Source: Anammoximicrobium sp032229885 (lineage in GTDB: Bacteria; Planctomycetota; Planctomycetia; Pirellulales; Pirellulaceae). From it: a stretch of 13,877 nucleotides of DNA. Shown one piece after another: positions 1 through 5,530 of this stretch. The position numbers were made by a program, and so were the translations under genes. Numbering within the stretch: the stretch's first letter is position 1; every line of letters begins with the position of its first letter. The stretch spans positions 1 to 13,877 of the forward strand of contig JAVYAJ010000149.1 of NCBI GenBank assembly GCA_032229885.1, written 5' to 3'. The notes below the pieces were generated by a model, which was not told the origin of the DNA, ran no database searches, and was given only the letters and a program-made list of their open reading frames with translations.

Positions 1-53
1 AAGCTGAACCGCAGAAAGCTGAACCGCAGAAAGCTGAACCGCAGAAAGCTGAA
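1..53 (+). repeat. 15-bp in-frame tandem repeat coding for AEPQK
   Basis: The unit GCTGAACCGCAGAAA occurs perfectly at 3-17, 18-32 and 33-47. A partial copy (GCTGAA) follows at 48-53, and the repeat also runs off the left edge of the window. The period is five codons, so copy-number change would lengthen or shorten the protein tail without a frameshift. Confidence 0.9.
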
Positions 54-251
54 GCCAAGGAAGATCGGTCGAAGGAAGCCGCCCCGAAGGACGTCCCGCC
101 GTCGGAAGCCGTGCCGCCAGAGACTTCGTCGACGCCGGCGGCGGACGCACAGTCGACGACGGGCTTGCCGCGTCGCGAGACATCCAAGGCGGCGCCACTT
201 GGCGTCGCCGCAGGCTTGGTCCGAGCGGCGTCGCTGGTGACGACGGCCTAA
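1..251 (+). CDS. C-terminal tail of a truncated upstream gene, probably the ActE cytochrome c subunit of alternative complex III
   Basis: The reading frame enters the window in mid-codon (first full codon at 3) and stops at TAA 249-251, leaving 82 codons. The visible part has no catalytic domain. It begins with three perfect AEPQK repeats and continues as a Pro/Glu/Lys/Ser/Ala-rich, probably disordered tail ending in LVTTA. The actF gene starts 45 bases downstream on the same strand. In alternative complex III operons the usual order is actABCDEF, so the gene before actF is normally actE, a monohaem cytochrome c. That identity rests on position only, because no CxxCH is visible. It could also be another subunit with an extended tail. 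The coding frame itself is well supported: it stays open through the 15-bp repeat and ends just before a good actF start. Confidence 0.6.
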   Translation, partial: AEPQKAEPQKAEPQKAEAKEDRSKEAAPKDVPPSEAVPPETSSTPAADAQSTTGLPRRETSKAAPLGVAAGLVRAASLVTTA

Positions 252-296
252 GCATCGCAATACACGGTTTTCTTTTCACTTGGGAGCCTAGCAAGC

Positions 297-1424
297 ATGA
301 CCTCTACCTTTGAATCGGAACGCGATCTTGCCGTCCTGCGCCGTCGCGCAACCGGATTGATCATCGTCGGCCTGCTGGGACTGGTCGTGGGCGCGCTGTT
401 TTCGACCGAGCGGGCATGGGGCAATTTGCTCCTGATTTCCTGTTTGCTGTCGGGCTTCGGAGTAGGAGGCGCGTTCTTCCTGGCGTTTCACGGGGCCACC
501 GGCGCGCGGTGGAGCGTTCCGCTGCTGCCGGCCGCTCGCGTACTGGTAGGGACGTTGCCGCTGAGCGGCCTCGTGGCGGGAGTGGTGGCGATCGCCGGAC
601 TTCTGTACTACCCATGGGCGCGCGGGCCGGTCGCCCACGGCGAGACGTTCTGGTTCAAGAACGCCTGGCTGTCCTCGGGCTTCTTCATTGGTCGCACAGT
701 GGTCTATGCACTCATCTGGACGATCGTCGCCCGCTGGCTCTGTCGCCCTCGCAGCACACCCTGCGCGGGCCGTTCAGGCTTGGCGATCGTCCTGCTCGCG
801 CTGAGCCTCTCGGGGGCGGGCTTCGACTGGATCATGTCGCTCGAACCGTTGTGGTTCAGCACCATGTTCGGCGTCTACCAATTCTCCAGCGTGTTTCTGA
901 GCGGCCTGGCGGCGCTCGTCCTGCTGGCAGCCTGGCGCAAATACTGCGAAAGCGACCAAACGGTCGGCCAGGATCAACTGCACGACATGGGCAAGATGTT
1001 GTTCGGTTTCAGTTCCTTCTGGATGTATATCTGGTTCAGCCAGTACATGTTGATCTGGTATGTGAACCTCAGCGAGGAGATCCCGTATTTCATTTCTCGG
1101 ATGAGCGGGCTCTGGCAACCCGTGTCGCTGCTAAACCTCGGATTGAACTGGGTGATTCCGTTCTTTGTGCTGGCGCCACGGCCCGCCAAACGCAACTGGC
1201 GGGTGATGGTCTATGTTTGCGTCGCGCTGGTTGTCGGTCGATGGTTGGATCTGTACGTCATGATCCTCCCGCCGCTGTCCAGCGACTATCCTCCGTGCGG
1301 TTTCGCCGAGTTGGGCGGGCTGTTGTTGGGCGCGGGCATCATCCTCCGCTATCTGACAACCGACCAGGTGACGGCCGTTTTGACGCGCGAGCAGCCATGC
1401 GGCGAACCGGGCGTGGCCGTCTAA
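297..1424 (+). CDS. actF: Alternative complex III quinone-binding membrane subunit ActF (NrfD-like)
   Basis: This is an integral membrane subunit of alternative complex III, which oxidises membrane quinol and passes electrons to a periplasmic cytochrome c or copper protein. The 375-residue product has about ten hydrophobic segments (roughly 20-36, 44-65, 80-105, 125-148, 160-176, 188-212, 238-256, 275-294, 302-320, 335-352). Family hallmarks are DWIMSLEP at 177-184, followed by WFSTMFGVY, then DMGKMLFGF from 230, FSQYMLIWY at 247-255 and RWLDLY at 315-320. The length fits ActF (about 400). The start ATG is preceded by GGGAG at 282-286. It lies 45 bases after the upstream gene, consistent with one operon. 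Oddly, no SCO or cytochrome oxidase gene follows; instead there is a repeat-filled gap. ActC is the paralogous alternative, but ActC is larger. Confidence 0.9.
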   Translation: MTSTFESERDLAVLRRRATGLIIVGLLGLVVGALFSTERAWGNLLLISCLLSGFGVGGAFFLAFHGATGARWSVPLLPAARVLVGTLPLSGLVAGVVAIAGLLYYPWARGPVAHGETFWFKNAWLSSGFFIGRTVVYALIWTIVARWLCRPRSTPCAGRSGLAIVLLALSLSGAGFDWIMSLEPLWFSTMFGVYQFSSVFLSGLAALVLLAAWRKYCESDQTVGQDQLHDMGKMLFGFSSFWMYIWFSQYMLIWYVNLSEEIPYFISRMSGLWQPVSLLNLGLNWVIPFFVLAPRPAKRNWRVMVYVCVALVVGRWLDLYVMILPPLSSDYPPCGFAELGGLLLGAGIILRYLTTDQVTAVLTREQPCGEPGVAV

Positions 1425-1473
1425 GGGCAGACATCGAGCGTCGTTAGGGCTGAAGATGGGCGTAGCTGCGGTC

Positions 1474-1531
1474 TGGCGCGGTCAATTTCTTAAACGACTA
1501 CCGCTCCAGTTGTTGCGCGTTTGAGCGCAGA
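1474..1531 (+). repeat. Element B1 (inverted relative to B2)
   Basis: A 27-base core at 1479-1505 (begins CGGTCAATTTC, ends GACTACCGCT) is exactly the reverse complement of 13714-13740. Adding five bases on the left gives 31 of 32 identical (1474-1505 against 13714-13745). A second conserved block, TGAGCGCAGA (1522-1531), also recurs inverted at 13688-13697. The spacing from the core is 16 bases in both copies, so the element is at least 58 bases long with a diverged middle. Confidence 0.85.
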
Positions 1532-1534
1532 TCG

Positions 1535-1764
1535 GCGCTGATTCTGTTTGGCCGAAGGCCTCTACTCACCGTAGCCTGGGGCAACGCCCCAGGACTGGCC
1601 GCGCGCGAGCCTCGTTTGGCCGAAGGCCATATTCATGCGGGCGGAGGTGACACGTTGAAGATGGCCTACGGCCAACACGGTTGCTGTCGTCTGTGCTGCG
1701 CAACAGTCATGCAATACCAATTCCTTTCTAACCCTCTCAGTCTCCGACTTTTTTACCGCGCCAG
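1535..1764 (+). repeat. Composite palindromic repeat A, copy 1
   Basis: This segment runs from GCGCTG (1535) to CGCGCCAG (end 1764) and aligns in the same orientation with 13321-13618. It is built from small palindromic modules: GGCCGAAGGCC at 1550-1560 and 1618-1628, GGCC-TAC-GGCC at 1663-1673, and the hairpin CCTGGGGC-AAC-GCCCCAGG at 1575-1593. The stretch from the ATATTCATG motif to the CACGTTGA motif is almost unchanged in both copies. Copy 1 lacks about 68 bases that are present in copy 2. No transposase is encoded, so it resembles a non-autonomous or REP-like dispersed element. Confidence 0.85.
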
Positions 1765-1790
1765 CCGCAGTCTGGCGACCATTGGAAATT

Positions 1791-1820
1791 CGCACGCCTG
1801 TCTGCCGGCAGGCGAGTGCG
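1791..1820. repeat. Bulged hairpin
   Basis: CGCAC-GCCTG (1791-1800) can pair with CAGGC (1809-1813) and GTGCG (1816-1820), leaving a GA bulge at 1814-1815 and an 8-base loop. The loop side contains the palindrome CTGCCGGCAG. No T-run follows, so it is not a classical terminator. It may be part of the adjacent repeat zone. Confidence 0.5.
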
Positions 1821-2006
1821 ACGACTCCGAAACTAGGGTTGGACAATGCACGGGACGGAACAGGCGATTTGTGATCGGCCGGGGGGCCAAGGCTTCCGAT
1901 TCAGCAGCCGACCGGCGTCTCGTATCATCTCGGGCGCGCGACGCCGCGGGCGCGGACGCCTGTCAAGCTGTCGCGCGTCTTCGAAGGAGCGGAGGCGGAT
2001 TTCGCG

Positions 2007-2252
2007 ATGAGTTCCTTTTCCTGCCCCCATTACGATGACTCGTGCGACGGCTGCTTGAAAATCGGCGACCTGTGCGTGCCGGGGCGCCCCGGTTGTGTGT
2101 TGTTCAAGAACTCGGTCTTTGCCGTTCCCTGGCAGCAGCGACTGGAGGCCAAACGGCTGGCGTTGCAGGACGAGCGTGCCGCTGAAACCGAATCGAGCCC
2201 CCGCTTCCACACCGGCGAGGCCGAGCCTCGGCCCGGCGCCGCCGAGCCGTGA
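2007..2252 (+). CDS. Small Cys-rich protein with CPHYD...CVPGRPGCVL motif, function unknown
   Basis: The 81-residue product begins with a compact Cys-rich segment: C6, C13, C16, C23 and C30 (spacings x6, x2, x6, x6), with CPHYDDSCDGC and VPGRPGCVL motifs. A charged, probably helical part follows (about 40-58, QQRLEAKRLALQDERAA), then a low-complexity Pro/Glu-rich end. The motif arrangement resembles short conserved hypothetical proteins found in many bacteria. The Cys pattern suggests metal binding or a small Fe-S/zinc knuckle, but that is inference. GGAGG at 1991-1995 lies 11 bases before the ATG. There is no signal peptide, so it is probably cytoplasmic. The gene is convergent with the rhomboid gene, with 44 bases between their ends. 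The Cys spacing makes a chance frame unlikely. Confidence 0.65.
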   Translation: MSSFSCPHYDDSCDGCLKIGDLCVPGRPGCVLFKNSVFAVPWQQRLEAKRLALQDERAAETESSPRFHTGEAEPRPGAAEP

Positions 2253-2296
2253 ACGTACGCCTTCGTCCCGCTCGTCACACCGGATCCGCGACGCGA

Positions 2297-3121
2297 TTAC
2301 CACGATTGACCATCGTCGGCGCGGCGTCGCCAAGCGGTCGCCCTCGAGTATGTCTCGGCAACGCGCGGCCGCGTTTGGCCGATGGCTCGCAACCCGGCCG
2401 CCACCGCGAACCCAAACGCAAACCCGCCGATGTGCGCCCACCAAGCGACCCCGGTCGTCTGCTCGGCCCCAATGGCCCCCATTCCCTGAAAGAATTGCAG
2501 GATGAACCAGACGCCTAAGAACAGCGGCGCCGGAAGCGCGATGATCTGAAACACGAACACGATCGGAATGAGCGTGATCACGCGAGCCCGGGGATACAGC
2601 AATAGATACGCGCCCATCACGCCGGCGATCGCTCCGCTCGCCCCAATCGTCGGAATCTCCGAGTTCGGGGCCGAGATCAATTGCGCAACGCCAGCAACAA
2701 CCCCGCTTGTCAGATAGAACAGCAAAAACCCCAGATGGCCCAGTCGATCCTCGACATTGTCGCCAAAGATATGCAGGAACCACATGTTGCCCAGGAAATG
2801 CATCCAGCCGCCGTGCAGAAAGATGCACGTCACGAGCGTCAGCCAGGGCGTGAACGGCGGATCGGCCAACGCGCGCGGCCGATCGACGACGTGGACGACC
2901 TGCCCAAACGAATCGACAACCGCTGTCCGCTCGACGCGCACGATACGCGCGTCCGGATCCAGCACGCGTTTGGGGATCATTCCGAAACGCTCGGCCAATG
3001 GTCCAGTGTCGTCCGTCGGCTGGCTAAACTGCGCGAAAAACACAACCGAGCACGCGACGATCATCGCATAGTTGATGATCGGGGGCGTGCGCGACGGAAT
3101 GCTGTCACGCAGGGGAATCAT
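2297..3121 (-). CDS. Rhomboid family intramembrane serine protease
   Basis: This enzyme cleaves transmembrane substrates within the lipid bilayer. The 274-residue protein shows the rhomboid signature in order: HGGWMHFLGNMWFL at 103-116 (H103, H108 and N112, matching the conserved His/Asn that shape the oxyanion site), the catalytic GASG motif at 160-163 (nucleophile S162), and the catalytic His in the WWAHIGGF segment (H230). About six or seven hydrophobic segments are present, with the first at 15-31. A polar insertion at roughly 34-92 separates TM1 from the HGGWxH loop; this long L1-type insertion is common in bacterial rhomboids. The C-terminus after 245 is Arg-rich and cytoplasmic-looking. 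The start is the ATG whose complement is 3119-3121, with only a weak purine-rich site upstream. Substrates cannot be guessed from the neighbours. Confidence 0.93.
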   Translation of the reverse strand: MIPLRDSIPSRTPPIINYAMIVACSVVFFAQFSQPTDDTGPLAERFGMIPKRVLDPDARIVRVERTAVVDSFGQVVHVVDRPRALADPPFTPWLTLVTCIFLHGGWMHFLGNMWFLHIFGDNVEDRLGHLGFLLFYLTSGVVAGVAQLISAPNSEIPTIGASGAIAGVMGAYLLLYPRARVITLIPIVFVFQIIALPAPLFLGVWFILQFFQGMGAIGAEQTTGVAWWAHIGGFAFGFAVAAGLRAIGQTRPRVAETYSRATAWRRRADDGQSW

Positions 3122-3484
3122 ATCGACATCTCAGAGACTTGACGTGTTCGCCGCATCCACCCTTCCAAACGGTATCGCCACGCGGTCAGGCCGTGTCCTG
3201 GGTCAGCCGGCCGTAGAGAGACGCGTCGGGCACGTTCGCGAGCCTCGACGCGATCCCGCCGCATGGCGCATTGTCGTCGGTCGCCCGACCGGCCGAGCGT
3301 GAAGTCCCGATCAGGGTCGTTCGCCCCAACCTGCTCCGACGGGCCGTCGTAACGAATGCCCGGGCCGCCGCCGCGCCGTTTGCCGTCTGCGCAGGCCAGT
3401 CGCACGGCGTGGCCGAGACGCGCATGGAGCGGCTGCCGTCCCGCCCGGCGGCGCGACCTATACAAGACGTCGATGCGGGGACGT
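3122..3484. other. Gap between the two minus-strand genes, no supported gene
   Basis: These 363 bases are very GC-rich. They are open in several frames on both strands, but none of the translations has a recognisable motif, a ribosome-binding site or plausible composition (mostly Arg/Gly/Ala). It may be degraded coding sequence. It should contain the rhomboid promoter unless that gene is read through from the ABM gene upstream. I see no clear promoter or terminator. Confidence 0.5.
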
Positions 3485-3793
3485 CTATGCGGGCTGTAGC
3501 ACCTGCAACACGACCGTCACCACGAGATCCTGAACCCGCGTGCGGTACTCGGCCATGTGCGGGGCATCGAGGTGCGCCCGCAGCGCTTCGATGCTCGCCC
3601 ATTTCTCGATTACCGTAACCGTGTGATTGCGCACCGGCTGCTGAGCCGCGATTCCTGTCGCTACGTCCACGGTCGGGCCATACTCGAGGCAGCCCTGCTC
3701 TTGGCGGACCAGTGGCACGATGCGGTAGAACTCGGCCAAAAACGCCTCGCGACGTCCCTCGGCCACCTCGATTGTCGCAATCACATGAATCAT
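3485..3793 (-). CDS. Antibiotic biosynthesis monooxygenase (ABM) domain protein, putative quinol monooxygenase
   Basis: This is a single ABM-type ferredoxin-like domain of 102 residues. The family pattern is visible: MIHVIATIEVAEG at the N-terminal strand, EAFLAEFYRIVPLVRQEQGCLEY (17-38), and VIEKWASIEALRAHLDAPHM (61-80). Such dimeric cofactor-free proteins include YgiN-type quinol monooxygenases and many small members of unknown substrate. The start was set at 3793, not at the longer in-frame ATG at 3823, because the consensus strand begins at MIHV and CTCCT at 3801-3805 (AGGAG on the coding strand) lies 7 bases before it. There is no signal peptide, so it is cytoplasmic. It is co-directional with the rhomboid gene, but the 363-base gap argues against tight coupling. 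The exact reaction cannot be assigned. Confidence 0.88.
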   Translation of the reverse strand: MIHVIATIEVAEGRREAFLAEFYRIVPLVRQEQGCLEYGPTVDVATGIAAQQPVRNHTVTVIEKWASIEALRAHLDAPHMAEYRTRVQDLVVTVVLQVLQPA

Positions 3794-4611
3794 CGCACGA
3801 CTCCTGTTGCCCGGATCAAACATCGCGGGCCGGCACGACGCCAGCCCGCGCCCCAGGTGTTGGCCCGCCGCTCATTCTCCACAGCGATTCATGTGCGCCG
3901 CGTTGGCGAACACGATCCGCAACAGGCCTTCTTGTGAACATATCCATATATCCGCCTCCCCACAATCGGTTATGTTGCTGCCGACCGCACTTATACAATA
4001 TCGCCTACACAATATGTTGTGGGTAGAGTCTCATTTTTGAACAGACTCACAGCTCACGCTCTGCGCTGCGGACTCGGCGTTTGTCCTCCACAGCCTGAGC
4101 GTCGTCAAGTATATCCAAATCACTCGCCGTTCGGGAGTAGCAGTTCGTGTTGCCGAGTACGCCAACTCAGTCCTGGAATTGGTCGTCGTTTCCGAAAACA
4201 CCTCGAAATCTGTCCACGTGCATGGATCGGTCCCCGTTCTCTTGCCGTGCAGTCCCGGGTGTCACTTGGCGCCGAAAACGTGCCGTCATCGGTCCCGCCC
4301 GCGCTGCCGGAACACGGGCTGTTTGGCCGCGCAGCCCCGGCAGCCTCTCGACGCGAAAACTTGTGGACACACACGTAGCCGCCGCTCTAGCTTGAGCCGC
4401 GAAGTCCAGCCAGAAAACGCCTCAATTGGCCAGCTTGTCTTAAGTTCCGTCTACGATAAATAAACGCAGTAATTTCCATGTCCGTTCCCGTGAATTGTGG
4501 CGACATAAAAGTGTCTCAGGCCATGCTTTCACCCCCTTGTCCCACTCCATCTTCTCGACTATCGTTGGGCGAGTGGTTTGGCGTTCGAGGGTTCTTATTG
4601 GGCGAGGCACA
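3794..4611. other. Long non-coding gap upstream of the azurin-nos genes
   Basis: These 818 bases separate the divergent ABM gene (-) and azurin gene (+). I found no supported gene; the short frames present have no motif or good start. The stretch from about 3935 to 4030 is clearly richer in A/T than its surroundings and contains a short palindrome (4008-4021). A second A/T-rich patch lies at 4440-4485. The gap is large enough to hold promoters for both directions and a regulator binding site, but no canonical FNR-type box (TTGAT-N4-ATCAA) is seen. Confidence 0.6.
4008..4021. promoter_or_regulatory. Candidate operator palindrome in AT-rich pocket
   Basis: CACAA-TATG-TTGTG is a dyad with perfect 5-base arms. 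A second ACAATAT occurs just to the left (about 3995-4001), giving a direct repeat. It lies 215 bases upstream of the ABM start and about 590 upstream of the azurin start, inside an A/T-rich pocket in GC-rich DNA. The regulator is unknown, and a chance dyad of this size cannot be ruled out. Confidence 0.25.
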
Positions 4612-5217
4612 ATGATGCGTGTGTGGCGAGTTGCGACGGCGACCTTGTTTCTGGCGACTGGCTTGTTCCTGAGTGCGTGTGGACAACCCGGTAGTGCGCC
4701 CTCGACGGGTCAAGCAGACCAAGCAAATGATGCGGGCCATGCGGCGCCCGTCGCTCAAACGACAGGCCAATCCGGCGACACGAGCCTCACCGTACCGGAA
4801 GCCATGCAAAACTTCAAGGACGACGGGGCGGTGGCTGAACTGGACATCGAGGGCAACGACCAGATGAAGTACAACAAGAATCGTCTGGAAGCGAAGCCTG
4901 GCCAGATGGTGCGGATTACGCTCAAGCATGTTGGCAAGCTGCCGGCGCAGAGCATGGGTCATAACATCGTCATTTTGAAGGCCGATGAAGATCCGTTCGA
5001 GTTCAGCACCGACACGAATGAGCAAGGAGGCAATCTGGCTAATTCGTACGCCCCCGAGTCGGTGCGTGGGCGGATCATCGCGTTGAGCAAAATGGTCGGT
5101 GGCGGCGAAAGCACGTCGTTGGAGTTTCAGGCCCCCGAGACTCCCGATGAGTACCCTTTCCTGTGTTCCTTTCCAGGGCACGTCGGGATGATGCGCGGCG
5201 TGTTCGTGGTCCAATAG
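4612..5217 (+). CDS. Azurin-like blue copper lipoprotein
   Basis: This is a predicted membrane-anchored type-1 copper protein that carries single electrons in the periplasm. The 201-residue precursor has a Sec signal with a hydrophobic core at 8-21 and a lipobox LSAC ending at C23, then a Gln/Ala/Ser-rich linker to about 60. The cupredoxin domain (about 72-201) has the azurin ligand set: H117 in MGHN, C185 and H190 in CSFPGH, and M194 in MMRG, with exact azurin spacing (Cys +5 His, +9 Met). The azurin disulfide cysteines are absent. Two start codons are adjacent (4612 and 4615). GAGG at 4604-4607 sits 4 or 7 bases upstream, so 4615 is equally possible. It is encoded 313 bases before nosZ on the same strand, which suggests it donates electrons to NosZ. 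That role is inference. Confidence 0.92.
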   Translation: MMRVWRVATATLFLATGLFLSACGQPGSAPSTGQADQANDAGHAAPVAQTTGQSGDTSLTVPEAMQNFKDDGAVAELDIEGNDQMKYNKNRLEAKPGQMVRITLKHVGKLPAQSMGHNIVILKADEDPFEFSTDTNEQGGNLANSYAPESVRGRIIALSKMVGGGESTSLEFQAPETPDEYPFLCSFPGHVGMMRGVFVVQ

Positions 5218-5530
5218 AGCCTTAGTCCATGCGCGGGCGGCCGCATCTTGAAACCACGGATGGCATGGACGAGGGAACCTTGCGAGATGGATGTTTTGCC
5301 TGTGCGAGTCGGTGTCCCGTGGTCTTGTATCGGATTTCGAGCCCCGGTTGGGTTGCCGATATGAGTCCTCGTTACGACTCTGAATGAAAGCTCGTATACA
5401 GGACGGTCTCTGCTGTGCAACCTCGCTTGCGCCTGGAGGTGCTGCCGGGGTCCGGTCTGATGGGGCGAGCCCAAGTCTGGTCGTTCTCGTAATGTGGTGC
5501 GAAACAAAGCTATTAGAAGAGTTCGGTGGC
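5218..5530. other. Azurin-nosZ intergenic region
   Basis: These 313 bases contain no gene. An inverted repeat GTCCATGC/GCATGGAC (5225-5232 and 5263-5270, perfect 8-base arms, 30-base loop) begins eight bases after the azurin stop. A smaller dyad GAGTC/GACTC lies at 5363-5380. The region is long enough for nosZ to have its own promoter. I see no convincing -35/-10 or FNR-like box. Confidence 0.55.
5225..5270. repeat. Inverted repeat with 8-base arms after the azurin gene
   Basis: GTCCATGC at 5225-5232 is the perfect complement of GCATGGAC at 5263-5270. The loop holds GCGGCCGC and could fold further. There is no T-run, so it is a possible mRNA-stability or attenuator structure at the azurin 3' end, not a proven terminator. 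Confidence 0.4.

Larger units (their letters stand above)
1425..2006. other. Gene-free repeat zone after actF
   Basis: This stretch of about 580 bases holds element B1 (1474-1531), composite palindromic repeat A1 (1535-1764) and a bulged hairpin at 1791-1820. The open frames across it are made of repeat sequence and match no protein family I recognise. No clear intrinsic terminator for the actF operon is visible. The last part, from about 1821, may hold the promoter of the small Cys-rich gene, but no convincing -35/-10 pair was found. Confidence 0.7.

Noticed and set aside
1833..2828. A 331-codon open frame on the minus strand overlapping the rhomboid gene
   Set aside because: It is in another frame over the C-terminal two thirds of a clear rhomboid gene and runs through the repeat-rich gap. 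The translation is Arg/Gly-rich with no motif.
3118..3602. Possible short genes between the rhomboid and ABM genes
   Set aside because: Several frames are open at once. None has recognisable sequence, a start signal or typical protein composition.
3816..3998. A 60-codon minus-strand leader-like frame before the ABM gene, with a GGGGAGG upstream of an internal ATG
   Set aside because: There is a plausible start site, but the peptide has no recognisable features and ends in the ABM leader. It is too weak to call.
4435..4463. TTGTCT and TAAATA as a -35/-10 pair upstream of the azurin gene
   Set aside because: The spacing of 17 is acceptable but both boxes match poorly, and the site is about 150 bases from the start codon.
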